The position numbers and the translations under genes were made by a program. Under the pieces are notes generated by a model, which worked only from the letters and a program-made list of their open reading frames with translations, did not search any database and had not been told where the DNA came from. Source: Adhaeribacter aquaticus DSM 16391 (lineage in GTDB: Bacteria; Bacteroidota; Bacteroidia; Cytophagales; Hymenobacteraceae). Taken from it: DNA of 64,000 bases. The stretch is from contig NZ_KI421517.1 in assembly GCF_000473365.1 (NCBI RefSeq), positions 1,641,606 through 1,705,605 on the forward strand, read 5' to 3'. Every line of letters begins with the position of its first letter. Position 1 is the stretch's first letter. Shown in pieces: positions 9,353 to 18,336 of the stretch.

Positions 9353-9985
9353 TTAAACTTTCTGGGCCGGATTTCCAAACATAGTTTGGTTAGCCGCAAC
9401 ATTGGAAACCACAACAGAACCAGCCCCAATCCGGGCTTTTTTACCAATTTTCACCCCTGCTACAATTATTGCGCCGGAGCCAATAAAAGCTTCTTCTTCA
9501 ACTTCAACACCCGGGTTGATGATGGCTCCTGCTCCAACCTGTACAAAATCTCCCAAAATAGCTTCGGCATCAATTACGGCATTGGAATGGACCACGCAAT
9601 GGTTCCCTATTTTTACGTTGGCATTTATAACAGCACCAGCATTTACCAGATTCCCGTGGCCTAACCAGGCGTTTTCTGATACTGACGAAAATTTATGGAT
9701 ACCATTTACCGGTACAATCTGGTATTCTTCCTTTAACAGATTTATCATGCTTTTTCGACCTGCTGTATCTTCCACTGCTACAAAAACCTCACATTTTTTT
9801 CCTAATAACTTCAGAAATTCAGGATCATCGCTACTGCTCATTACCGTAATATTATTTACTTCTTTTTGTTGCAGCTCCTTGTTGTCTTCTAAAAAACAAT
9901 AAACTACTACACTATTGCTCATAAATACATCTAAAGCATTTTTGCCTAGTTGCTGAGCACCTACAATTATTACGGGGTTTTGCAT
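9353..9985 (-). CDS. NeuD/PglD-type sugar acetyltransferase (left-handed beta-helix)
   Basis: Residues 1-85 form a small Rossmann-like domain (VIIVGAQQLGKNALDVF, with the GxQxxG variant of the usual glycine loop). The rest is a run of hexapeptide repeats: NLVNAGAVINANVKIGNHCV, VVHSNAVIDAEAILGDFVQV and GARIGAGSVVVSNVA. This is the two-domain plan of NeuD/PglD acetyltransferases that act on sialic acid or UDP-amino sugars. The H in CVVHSNA is the likely catalytic base. The substrate is unknown, and no sugar-nucleotide genes flank it. A complete Bacteroidota promoter lies just upstream. Confidence 0.82.
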   Translation of the reverse strand: MQNPVIIVGAQQLGKNALDVFMSNSVVVYCFLEDNKELQQKEVNNITVMSSSDDPEFLKLLGKKCEVFVAVEDTAGRKSMINLLKEEYQIVPVNGIHKFSSVSENAWLGHGNLVNAGAVINANVKIGNHCVVHSNAVIDAEAILGDFVQVGAGAIINPGVEVEEEAFIGSGAIIVAGVKIGKKARIGAGSVVVSNVAANQTMFGNPAQKV

Positions 9986-10008
9986 TTCGTTTTGTTTTAA
10001 TTCTGAGA

Positions 10009-10039
10009 CAAAATTACTTTATTAGTTTCTACAGTACAA
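10009..10039 (-). promoter_or_regulatory. Bacteroidota-type promoter of the NeuD-like gene
   Basis: On the minus strand the order is TTG (10039-10037), 20 nt of spacer, then TAATTTTG (10016-10009). This matches the -33 TTG / -7 TAnnTTTG consensus with allowed spacing. The start codon is 23 nt further on, giving a short leader. Both boxes are exact. Confidence 0.65.
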
Positions 10040-10083
10040 CTAGAACATTTGCGTGTTTAAAATCATTCTTTTACAATTCAGAT

Positions 10084-11370
10084 TTATGTTTTCTTCCGAA
10101 ACCGCCAATAGGTAAAAGAGCCTTGTAAAAGAATAAAAACCAGGAATGGGAGAATGGCAATGCGATACCGGTTGAGGGTACCAAAATTAGGAGTAGTTAA
10201 GCCCAGCAAAGCTCCTACCACCAATATATAGATACCCATGATTATAAAAATAAAGGTAATTTCTTTAGGTGATTTTTTTATGAATCCTATTAATGAAAAG
10301 GCTGAAAGCCCTAAAATAAATAAGTTTTCCAACCCAGCCACCCAATAAAAAAAAGAAGTTCCTTCTCCCAAAAAAGGTCTATAAATAGTTTGAAGCAGGG
10401 CTAACGGAGCGTGTAACATAACACTACAAACCGTTGGCTCTAAGTTTGTTAATTCTATTACAGGTTTTCCTTCCGAGGCTTTTAGCAGCGTATGGTAATT
10501 TTTCATAAGCTGCTCTAGAAAGAATTCTAGATTAAGGGTTGTCTGCAGTTGGCTTAAAAATAAAGCTATAACCAAAATCCAACCTCCGAATATCACTATG
10601 GTCCTTCTTCTTGATGCAGAAAGTTTTAATTTATTTGCTAAAAGCTTTACCAAAGCGAAACTAAAAAGCAATGGAAAAACAACAGCAGCAAAATAATAAC
10701 GCATTTTCCAAACCAAATAGGCCGCAATTATTCCTTGTAATAAATGCTTCAGAAAGTTGTTATTTCTTTCCTGGTACGCGATCGTAAGCGTTGCGGCAAA
10801 TAACCAGCAAAGGGCACCTAAATAAATAGGTTCTTTCATAACCCCTGAGGACCAAAAAGCAACGGAAGGGAAAAGTAAAAAAGAGAAAACGACCGGCACT
10901 TTATATTCTGTATTAAGGTGGTTTAGCACCCTGATTAATTGCCAAACCCCAAAAAAACAAAACAAAGAAAAGTAAACGGAATTTAAATAATAACTGCCGT
11001 TGGTTATTATATTTAACAAACTTAAAACCAGCACCAGAAAATAAGAATTGGAATAGGTGGCAAAATCTATTAGGTGGCGGAACGTTGAGCTTTGGTAAGG
11101 TTGGCTAAGCAATAAGTAGAAGTATTTGGATGGATGTTCCTGAAAATAGTCATAAACTACTAGGGACTGGGTATGATATCTATAGGTATCACTCCCGTTA
11201 GCATAATTTATATAAAAGTAACCTAGTCCAATTCCGCACATTATTTTTAGAAAGAGGGCAGGAAAAAATAGTTTCTTCAAAAAAGTATCTGGTTCTTGTC
11301 GCCAGAGTAAAAAAACAAGGCCAGCCAGTAATAAGATATTAAATAAAAGGTATAATATGCTTATTGGCAT
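10084..11370 (-). CDS. multispanning inner-membrane protein, function unknown
   Basis: The 428-aa protein is very hydrophobic, with roughly 10-12 membrane segments. The first is ILYLLFNILLLAGLVFLLW at the N-terminus and the last, before a basic C-terminal tail, is YRIAILPFLVFILLQGSF. One large loop (about 280-330) carries the segment HTLLKASEGKPVIELTNLEP. The general look recalls O-antigen polymerase or EpsG-like proteins, but I see no diagnostic motif. Its start overlaps the 3' end of the DUF2851 gene by 10 bp, so the two are very likely translationally coupled. It could act in envelope polysaccharide assembly; this is inference. Confidence 0.7.
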   Translation of the reverse strand: MPISILYLLFNILLLAGLVFLLWRQEPDTFLKKLFFPALFLKIMCGIGLGYFYINYANGSDTYRYHTQSLVVYDYFQEHPSKYFYLLLSQPYQSSTFRHLIDFATYSNSYFLVLVLSLLNIITNGSYYLNSVYFSLFCFFGVWQLIRVLNHLNTEYKVPVVFSFLLFPSVAFWSSGVMKEPIYLGALCWLFAATLTIAYQERNNNFLKHLLQGIIAAYLVWKMRYYFAAVVFPLLFSFALVKLLANKLKLSASRRRTIVIFGGWILVIALFLSQLQTTLNLEFFLEQLMKNYHTLLKASEGKPVIELTNLEPTVCSVMLHAPLALLQTIYRPFLGEGTSFFYWVAGLENLFILGLSAFSLIGFIKKSPKEITFIFIIMGIYILVVGALLGLTTPNFGTLNRYRIAILPFLVFILLQGSFTYWRFRKKT

Positions 11371-12653
11371 GCCCTAGTATTTTTCAGGATGTAGTGACCA
11401 ATAGAACAACTTAAACATTTCCGCGGAGCACAATACTGGTTGTATAACTGAATGTAGGCTTGTGAGTCAAAAGCAGATAAAAACTGGAAGTTAAGAGCTT
11501 TATATTGTTTAGTTTTATGGTTCTCCTCTGGTTTAAGTTGCTCTAACAAACTTAAAGCTTTATTAATATAAGTCTGGTTGTCCAAATACCGACCATAAGC
11601 AAAGATTAAAGGAATAACGGTATTTATCAGGAGGTTGTCTTTACTTGCCTTTCCCAAACCTGTTTTGAGCGTTTTATTTTGTCTGCTAAACATGTAATGC
11701 TCCTGCCAATAATCTGAAACCCTTCCTTCAAAAAAATTATAATAATCTTTTATATTCTCTAATTCTACTAAAGTAGCAAATAAGTGGCTTTTACCTAGTA
11801 ACAAGGAGGCCAGCTGAGCTAGCCGGACCGTTGGAAAATTAGCTGGCCGTAACCGAAAGAAGTTCCAGTCTGAAACAGTTAAGGAGTCTTGTAAACTATA
11901 TTTGTGCCGTAAGAAGGCAAACTCCTGGCTTAACCTTTGCTGGTACTGATCAGATGAGAGTGGTTCTTCTAAAAAACCTGCTTGCCCAAAAAGTAAGGCT
12001 TCTATCTGCAAGCGTTGGTGCTGGTGCCGCCTAATAACCGAATAGGGTAAAGCTTTGCTTAACCGTAGAAATGGTTCCTGATTTACCTTAAAGCCAAAAT
12101 TACTTAGAATAACTTGATAAGCTGTTTCTTCCCAATCAGCTTTATTGTTCTGCCACAATTCCTGGATAACGCAAGCCTTTTCATCTAGCCGTTCCAATAA
12201 CACTCTATCGGTCATCGTTAGTTTGGTCAAATGCGGAACCTCAGAAACAAATGGAGCACAAGGAAGTGTGGGTTTGTCGGCCGTCAGATTCAGGTAATTT
12301 TGGAGGAGCGCTTCTGGCACCCTATTTTTTATCTCTAAAACAGGTATTATAGTACCGTCTCTACGCTTTACCACCTGATCATGTTCCCAAACCATGTGTA
12401 AAATCACCTGATCATATTTAGGATCCTTATGATGATTATGTCTATACCAATCCGAAGACTTCAGATGAATTTCGACACTCCCGTTCCAGGTTACTTCATT
12501 CATTTTTACCTGCGCTCCTAAAAAATCCGGTCCAGCATTTGTATTCAGGATGCCTGTGCGTAAAACCTGAAAACTTTCCCCATCAGCAGTTGCCAAATCT
12601 TTTTTATCAAAATACTGGTGCTGCCATACATAATGCAGAAAATCTTCTTTCAT
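11361..12653 (-). CDS. DUF2851 family protein
   Basis: The sequence matches the Bacteroidota-specific DUF2851 pattern: N-terminal EDFLHYVWQHQYFDKKDL, then ILNTNAGPDFLGAQVKMNEV, then GSVEIHLKSSDWYRHNH. The segment NTNAGPDF...GSVEIHLKSSDW resembles a PD-(D/E)XK nuclease core (D, then E-x-H/K), so a nuclease fold is possible but unproven. The C-terminus has a cysteine cluster, CAPRKCLSC. No signal peptide is seen. It overlaps the downstream membrane-protein gene by 10 bp. Confidence 0.85.
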   Translation of the reverse strand: MKEDFLHYVWQHQYFDKKDLATADGESFQVLRTGILNTNAGPDFLGAQVKMNEVTWNGSVEIHLKSSDWYRHNHHKDPKYDQVILHMVWEHDQVVKRRDGTIIPVLEIKNRVPEALLQNYLNLTADKPTLPCAPFVSEVPHLTKLTMTDRVLLERLDEKACVIQELWQNNKADWEETAYQVILSNFGFKVNQEPFLRLSKALPYSVIRRHQHQRLQIEALLFGQAGFLEEPLSSDQYQQRLSQEFAFLRHKYSLQDSLTVSDWNFFRLRPANFPTVRLAQLASLLLGKSHLFATLVELENIKDYYNFFEGRVSDYWQEHYMFSRQNKTLKTGLGKASKDNLLINTVIPLIFAYGRYLDNQTYINKALSLLEQLKPEENHKTKQYKALNFQFLSAFDSQAYIQLYNQYCAPRKCLSCSIGHYILKNTRACQ

Positions 12654-12708
12654 AGAAGGTAAAACAATAAAAGGTCTTGCGCTGAATCAAACAAACCTTA
12701 CGGAAAAT

Positions 12709-13533
12709 TTACCGGGGCAGATACTTGTCTAACAGCTGGGCCATTTCCTGTTGTACTTTCTTAGCTTCTACCTGGGCAGCTTTAGCAAAGTCTGTTCCAT
12801 TGTCAGCGTATATAATATTTCGGGCTGAGTTTACTAATAAACCGCACTGTTTGTTCATCCCCAACCGGGAGATTTCTTCCAAATTACCACCTTGGGCACC
12901 TACACCCGGAACCAGCAAAAAATGTTCAGGAGCAATCTTACGTACGCGCTCTATATACTCGGCTCGGGTGGCCCCTACTACAAACATTAGTTGTTCAGGC
13001 GTAGCCCATTCCTGACTTTTTTGTAAAACGACTTCAAAAAGGGCTTTTTTCTCTTCAGCGATGGACATCAACTGAAAATCCTGAGATCCGGGATTGGAGG
13101 TTAAAGCCAGTAGAATAACCCATTTACCTTCCTTAATAAGAAAAGGCTTTACAGAGTCCTGTCCCATGTATGGCGCAACTGTTACAGAATCAAAATTAAA
13201 ATAATCAAAAAAAGTACGGGCATATAATTCCGAAGTATTTCCTATATCGCCACGTTTGGCATCGGCAATGGTAAATATATTTTCAGGAATATAAGCCAGC
13301 GTTTTTTCTAAACTCTCCCACCCTTTTGGACCTAAAGCTTCATAAAAAGCAATATTTGGCTTATAGGCAACACAAAAATCAGCAGTGGCATCTATTATTT
13401 GTTTATTAAATGCAAATATAGGATCAGCCTCTTTTTGTAAATGGTACGGAATCTTTTTTATGTCAGCGTCTAAACCAACACATAAATAGGATTGCTTTTT
13501 CTGAATCTGGGAAAATAGGTCTTCTCTGGTCAT
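12709..13533 (-). CDS. pyrF: orotidine-5'-phosphate decarboxylase
   Basis: This enzyme decarboxylates OMP to UMP, the last step of de novo pyrimidine synthesis. The long form (274 aa, type 2) is seen here. Substrate-site strand [13 protein letters not shown] leads to the catalytic block [10 protein letters not shown], with D91, K93 and D96. The phosphate-binding loop is [18 protein letters not shown] -7-like box is present at 13558-13551 on the minus strand, 18 nt upstream of the ATG, though I see no matching -33 box. pyrD is 3.5 kb upstream on the same strand, separated by lolA and ftsK. Confidence 0.96.
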   Translation of the reverse strand: MTREDLFSQIQKKQSYLCVGLDADIKKIPYHLQKEADPIFAFNKQIIDATADFCVAYKPNIAFYEALGPKGWESLEKTLAYIPENIFTIADAKRGDIGNTSELYARTFFDYFNFDSVTVAPYMGQDSVKPFLIKEGKWVILLALTSNPGSQDFQLMSIAEEKKALFEVVLQKSQEWATPEQLMFVVGATRAEYIERVRKIAPEHFLLVPGVGAQGGNLEEISRLGMNKQCGLLVNSARNIIYADNGTDFAKAAQVEAKKVQQEMAQLLDKYLPR

Positions 13534-13607
13534 ACTGGAAATTATATCTGCAAAACTAATTTAATTCAAATTTTAAAATAGATTTTACTTTAACTTTTAG
13601 CCATAAA

Positions 13608-13639
13608 AAAAGAGTTGCCTCTTCTGAAACAACTCTTTT
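13608..13639 (-). terminator. terminator after lolA
   Basis: A 10-bp perfect stem (AAAAGAGTTG / CAACTCTTTT) with a 12-nt loop lies 18 nt past the lolA stop. On the minus strand the hairpin ends in a run of U. It separates the ftsK-lolA unit from pyrF. Confidence 0.8.
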
Positions 13640-13657
13640 CTATTCAAATTTTTAATC

Positions 13658-14305
13658 TTAACGAAGATCCACCACTTTTACTCCTTTGTATTTGTTCTTA
13701 TCAAAAGTAAAGGTATTAGCATCTACCACCGGGTTTGGATTTAACTGCTTAATGGTATAGGTATAACGGTTTCCATTATTCCGAAACATTTTCCAGCTTT
13801 TTACACTGTTATCTTTCTTGTTTATCTGAATGCGAACCTTGAAAATAGGGTTATTTTTATCTTCTGGTGCTAATTCAATAACCTGATAAACCTGCCCCGC
13901 TTCTTTTACTTCATCCACAATAGCGTATTTGTTATAGCCCTTTTTATACAAGTTAAAAATAGCATTCGGCGACATTTGCTGATCGTCCGGATCACTTTCA
14001 GAAATATTAACCTCATTCTCAGACTTCATAAAAGTCCAGATCGTGCTTCCGTTATTTATAATTTCCTGATCTTTTATTTTTAACCGAAACTTATCACCAC
14101 TAATGGTAATATTGCCTTGCATGGTTTCCTTTACCTTATTGGTGGAGTTTTCCATGGTTTGAACAAAATCCACATTAAAGGCTTTCATGGCTTGATATTT
14201 TTTGCTCATGGCATCCAATATTTTTTCGGCCTTGGGATCTTGCTGTGCCTGGGCAAAAGTTATTATTGCCAAAAACAGGAACAGAAACAGAGTTATTTTT
14301 TTCAT
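13658..14305 (-). CDS. lolA: outer-membrane lipoprotein carrier protein LolA
   Basis: LolA shuttles lipoproteins across the periplasm from the LolCDE exporter to the outer membrane. A signal peptide (MKKITLFLFLFLAIITFAQA) precedes the mature protein. The body shows the LolA pattern: AEKILDAMSKKYQAMKAF, DFVQTMEN, and alternating strands GNITISGDKFRLKI and TIWTFMKSENEV. The 215-aa length fits. It sits 29 bp downstream of ftsK. The ftsK-lolA order also occurs in E. coli, so the pairing is conserved across phyla and supports the call. Confidence 0.9.
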   Translation of the reverse strand: MKKITLFLFLFLAIITFAQAQQDPKAEKILDAMSKKYQAMKAFNVDFVQTMENSTNKVKETMQGNITISGDKFRLKIKDQEIINNGSTIWTFMKSENEVNISESDPDDQQMSPNAIFNLYKKGYNKYAIVDEVKEAGQVYQVIELAPEDKNNPIFKVRIQINKKDNSVKSWKMFRNNGNRYTYTIKQLNPNPVVDANTFTFDKNKYKGVKVVDLR

Positions 14306-14334
14306 ATATGGTTTGTATTGATACAGTCTAGTTA

Positions 14335-17004
14335 TTACTTATTTATATTATTCAATAACTGTTCCAAACTGTATTCATCCGGAATTAAAACTTCCCTGGC
14401 TTTACTTCCTTCAAAAGGCCCCACAATTCCGGCTGATTCTAATTGATCAATCAACCTTCCAGCCCGGTTATAACCAAGCTTTAACCGGCGTTGCAACAAA
14501 GACGTGCTTCCTTGCTGGTGGGTTACAATAATGCGGGCAGCTTCCTCAAACATGGAATCCCTGGTAGAGGGATCAAAGTCAGTTTTTTCATTTCCGCTTT
14601 CATCTCCCACAAACTCCGGTAATAAATAAGCATCATCATATCCTTGCTGATTACCAATAAAATCACAAATACGATCAACCTCCGGCGTATCTACGAAAGC
14701 ACATTGCAAACGAATCAGATCCGATCCTACTGAAAATAACATATCCCCTTGCCCTATTAACTGATCGGCACCGCCCGTATCTAAAATGGTGCGGGAGTCT
14801 ATTTTAGAGGTTACTTTAAAAGATATCCGGCAAGGGAAGTTGGCTTTAATAATACCGGTAATTACGTTTACGGATGGCCGTTGCGTAGCCACTACTAAGT
14901 GAATACCAATTGCCCGGGCAAGCTGGGCCAAACGAGCAATCGGGGTTTCCACTTCTTTCCCGGCCGTCATCATTAAATCTGCCAACTCATCTATTACCAA
15001 CACAATAAAAGGCATAAAACGGTGGCCTTTTTTAGGACTTAACCTGCGCTCTACAAATTTTAAGTTATATTCTTTTAAATTCCTACAGCCGGCATCCTTT
15101 AATAAATCATACCGCATATCCATCTCCATACAAAGGGAATTAAGGGTATTAATTACCTTTTTGGTATCGGTAATAATCGGTTCGTCAGAATCAGGTAACT
15201 TAGCTAAGAAATGGCGCTCTATTTTATTAAATAAAGATAGTTCTACTTTCTTAGGATCTACTAAAACAAACTTAAGCTGAGAAGGATGCTTTTTATAAAT
15301 AAGGGAGGTAAGGATGGCATTTAAACCAACTGACTTACCCTGACCAGTGGCTCCCGCCATAAGTAAGTGAGGCATTTTAGCTAGGTCCGTAATAAATACC
15401 TCGTTGGTGATAGTCTTTCCGAAAGCAATGGGTAAATCCATTTCACTTTTCAAGAATTTTTCGGTAGAAAGAATGGACTTAATAGAAACCATTTCTTTTT
15501 TCTTATTTGGCACCTCAATACCAATGGTCCCTTTTCCTGGAATAGGGGCAATAATCCGGATTCCTAAAGCCGCTAAACTTAAGGCAATATCATCTTCTAA
15601 ATTTTTAATTTTGGAAATACGCACGCCGGCATCCGGTACAATTTCATATAAAGTTACCGTTGGACCAATGGTAGCTTTTATACTGGCAATACCAATGCTG
15701 TAATTTCCTAAAGTTTCAACAATACGATCTTTGTTAGCCTCCAACTCTTCTTTTGAAACCTGCACCCTAGCTGCTGCATAATCATTTAACAACTCCAGCG
15801 TTGGATAATGGTACCGGGCCAGATCCAGAGTAGGATCATAATTTTCACTTAAAGAACCTATTTCTTCTTCCGGTATTTTATTAATTTTAAGGTCTACTAC
15901 TTCCTTTTCATCTTCAAAAAGGTCCTCTTCTATTTCAGTTTCTTCAGCAAATATATCGGGTTCAATGGCAGCCGGTTCTATATCTAAAGCCAGTGTATTT
16001 ACTGGAGGAGTTACTATTGGAGGAGTTACTACGGCGCGAGGCACTTGGGCCGCAACAGGAGCGGGTTTAAGTTCTAATTCTACCGTTTCTTCAAAAAGTT
16101 CTTCCGAATCCGCTTCCGGCATTTCGTCTTCACTTCCCAGCTCATCCTCTTCTTCAAACTCCTCTTCTTGTGTGTCTAATTCATCTTCGTCCAGGGAGGC
16201 AGCTGGGTTAGCATATTGATTTACGCCTTTTGACATTTGCTCATAAGTAGCCGGTTGCTCGGCAAAAGTATTGGCCGTAGCGGTTACCACCTCTGCCGCT
16301 ACTTTCTTTCCGGTAGAGAAACTGGTAATATTAAAAAAGAAAATAATAAAAGTTATTAAAAAGAATCCCAACAAAGGAATGGTTCCCCAGCCAATAAGGC
16401 TGTCAAGCCAAAGGGATGTTTCATAACCCACTGCTCCGCTTAAAAAACTAAAAGCTTCTACGGTATTAGTTCTTAATACCATATAACCAAACATAAGGCT
16501 AAACCAACACAGGCTAAACAGGCATAAAGTGGTAATGTACGACAGGGAAATATTTCGGCTTCGGAAAACAATTTTATATCCCAAGAAAAAGAAAATAGGA
16601 ACCGAGAAGAATGCAGCTATGCCAAAACCTTCGTATATAAAATAATTTGAAAGCCAGGCCCCAACCAATCCCAACCAGTTCTCCGACTCAATACCAGCTT
16701 CTTTTAAGTCGGTAGTGGGCAGGGCCTCTACTACACTTTGGTCGGCATGACCAGTAAACAAATAAGAAACAAAAGCAATACAAAGGTAAAGGGAGCCTAG
16801 TAAAAAGAAAAAGCCCCAAAAAAGCTGAAAGCGTCTATCCAGGAAAAAATTAAGAAAAGAAAGGTTAATTTTTGGCCATAAAAATTTTACCTTTTCTTTC
16901 TTGGGGCCCTTTGCGGCACTTTTACTCATGGGCTCGTTCACCCCTCGTGGCACGTTCTTAGCGCGAGGCGCTCCCACTTCACTTTTATACGTATTATTTG
17001 CCAT
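14335..17004 (-). CDS. ftsK: DNA translocase FtsK
   Basis: FtsK pumps chromosomal DNA through the septum and activates dimer resolution at dif. The 889-aa protein has an N-terminal membrane domain (about 55-235, four or five helices) and an acidic, proline-rich linker (about 245-400, rich in EE/DE). A RecA-like motor follows, with Walker A AGATGQGKSVGL (near 549) and Walker B VLVIDELADLM (near 668). The C-terminal gamma winged helix (about 820-889, LLQRRLKLGYNRAGRLIDQL) reads KOPS. A TAGATTTG -7-like box lies at 17028-17021, 16 nt before the ATG. Confidence 0.97.
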   Translation of the reverse strand: MANNTYKSEVGAPRAKNVPRGVNEPMSKSAAKGPKKEKVKFLWPKINLSFLNFFLDRRFQLFWGFFFLLGSLYLCIAFVSYLFTGHADQSVVEALPTTDLKEAGIESENWLGLVGAWLSNYFIYEGFGIAAFFSVPIFFFLGYKIVFRSRNISLSYITTLCLFSLCWFSLMFGYMVLRTNTVEAFSFLSGAVGYETSLWLDSLIGWGTIPLLGFFLITFIIFFFNITSFSTGKKVAAEVVTATANTFAEQPATYEQMSKGVNQYANPAASLDEDELDTQEEEFEEEDELGSEDEMPEADSEELFEETVELELKPAPVAAQVPRAVVTPPIVTPPVNTLALDIEPAAIEPDIFAEETEIEEDLFEDEKEVVDLKINKIPEEEIGSLSENYDPTLDLARYHYPTLELLNDYAAARVQVSKEELEANKDRIVETLGNYSIGIASIKATIGPTVTLYEIVPDAGVRISKIKNLEDDIALSLAALGIRIIAPIPGKGTIGIEVPNKKKEMVSIKSILSTEKFLKSEMDLPIAFGKTITNEVFITDLAKMPHLLMAGATGQGKSVGLNAILTSLIYKKHPSQLKFVLVDPKKVELSLFNKIERHFLAKLPDSDEPIITDTKKVINTLNSLCMEMDMRYDLLKDAGCRNLKEYNLKFVERRLSPKKGHRFMPFIVLVIDELADLMMTAGKEVETPIARLAQLARAIGIHLVVATQRPSVNVITGIIKANFPCRISFKVTSKIDSRTILDTGGADQLIGQGDMLFSVGSDLIRLQCAFVDTPEVDRICDFIGNQQGYDDAYLLPEFVGDESGNEKTDFDPSTRDSMFEEAARIIVTHQQGSTSLLQRRLKLGYNRAGRLIDQLESAGIVGPFEGSKAREVLIPDEYSLEQLLNNINK

Positions 17005-17075
17005 GCTCCAATAATTATATCAAATCTACACTTTTTCAGGCAAATTGCCTCCTAAAATCTCAGGATAAAGTACTG

Positions 17076-18107
17076 TTAGCTCTGCAGAATCCGTTTATTG
17101 ATTTGTTTTACCAAAGAAGGTCCTTCGTAAATAAAACCGGTATATAATTGAATCAAATCTGCTCCGGCAGCCAGCTTTTCCAGGGCATCTTCGGGCGTCA
17201 TTATACCGCCTACACCAATAATGCGAATAGATTCAGGTAAGTGCTGGCGGAGATATTTTATAATTTCATTTGATCTTTCTTTCAAAGGCCGACCGCTTAC
17301 CCCACCAGCTCCCATGGCTTCTAAAGTAGCTTTGTCGGTTTTTAATTCTTTCCGGCTTACTGTTGTATTTGCAGCAATTATACCATCAAGCTTGGTCTGG
17401 ATAGCTATTTCAATTATATCATCTAACTGTTCCTGATTTAGGTCCGGAGCAATTTTAAGTAATAGCGGTTTAACTTTGGGCTTAAGGGCATTCCGGCGTT
17501 GTAAAGCTTCCAGCAGAAAACGCAATGGTTCTTTATCTTGAAGCGCCCGTAAATCAGGGGTATTCGGCGAGCTTACGTTTACCACAAAATAATCCACTAC
17601 CTCGTAAAGCGATTCGAAACAATATTGGTAATCCCGTAAAGCCTCTTCGTTAGGAGTATTTTTATTCTTTCCAATATTGCCGCCAATTATAATATTGCTT
17701 TTCCGGTACTTTAAGCGGGTAGCGGCTACTTCTACGCCCTGATTATTAAATCCCATTCGGTTAATTAAAGCCTGATCAGTAGGTAATCTAAACAGTCTTG
17801 GCTTATCGTTGCCAGGCTGGGGCCGGGGAGTAACGGTTCCTATTTCTAAAAACCCAAATCCAAAATTTTCAAACTCATCAACCAGTAAGGCATTCTTATC
17901 AAATCCGGCAGCTAACCCTACAGGATTAGGAAAAGTTAAACCAAAAACTTTTCGTTCTAGCTTAGGATGCTCCAGGCAAAACATTTTTTTACTTAATTGT
18001 TTTGACAAGGGTGCTTTAAATCCGGTTTTGATAGCTGAATAAGAAAAAGTATGAACTGTTTCCGGATCTATTTTAAATAATAAAGGGCGCAGCAGGGATT
18101 TGTACAT
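17076..18107 (-). CDS. pyrD: dihydroorotate dehydrogenase (quinone), class 2
   Basis: The enzyme oxidises dihydroorotate to orotate and passes electrons to the quinone pool, at the inner face of the cytoplasmic membrane. The N-terminal helix that marks class 2 is present ([19 protein letters not shown]). FMN-site motifs are [29 protein letters not shown] and [12 protein letters not shown]. The base is Ser in [11 protein letters not shown], as expected for class 2 rather than Cys. The 343-aa length is typical. A TATCTTTG box ends only 4 nt before the ATG, so the mRNA may be nearly leaderless. Confidence 0.97.
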   Translation of the reverse strand: MYKSLLRPLLFKIDPETVHTFSYSAIKTGFKAPLSKQLSKKMFCLEHPKLERKVFGLTFPNPVGLAAGFDKNALLVDEFENFGFGFLEIGTVTPRPQPGNDKPRLFRLPTDQALINRMGFNNQGVEVAATRLKYRKSNIIIGGNIGKNKNTPNEEALRDYQYCFESLYEVVDYFVVNVSSPNTPDLRALQDKEPLRFLLEALQRRNALKPKVKPLLLKIAPDLNQEQLDDIIEIAIQTKLDGIIAANTTVSRKELKTDKATLEAMGAGGVSGRPLKERSNEIIKYLRQHLPESIRIIGVGGIMTPEDALEKLAAGADLIQLYTGFIYEGPSLVKQINKRILQS

Positions 18108-18111
18108 GTAG

Positions 18112-18119
18112 CAAAGATA
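18112..18119 (-). promoter_or_regulatory. candidate -7 box directly before pyrD
   Basis: TATCTTTG on the minus strand is a perfect TAnnTTTG. The start codon follows after 4 nt, so transcription would begin at or next to the ATG. No TTG at the right spacing is visible upstream. Confidence 0.4.
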
Positions 18120-18296
18120 AAAAGAAGTTCAAGCTCTTCCATGCAATTTTAGCTTACATGCTAAAATTAAAGCAATCTAGAATGTTTTTGATTAGAGCCA
18201 GAGTAACTGAACTTTGAGGAGTATTATATTCAGATATACAGGGAGGAAGTTTACCTTTATTACCTGAGTAGCCAATTGGAAATGAGAAGACTAATA

Positions 18297-18336
18297 AAAA
18301 AGATAAGGCCTTAAACTTTTAGGGCCTTATCTTTTT
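18297..18336 (-). terminator. terminator built into the 3' end of the heptose kinase gene
   Basis: A 14-bp perfect stem (arm AAAAAGATAAGGCC) has one arm inside the coding sequence for the last residues (KDKA) and the stop codon in the 12-nt loop. The other arm lies past the stop and runs into an A/T tract. Confidence 0.85.

Noticed and set aside
15965-16219. Serine-rich plus-strand frame inside ftsK
   Set aside because: It is the antisense image of the acidic ftsK linker codons (GAA/GAG read as TTC/CTC with shifts), not a gene.
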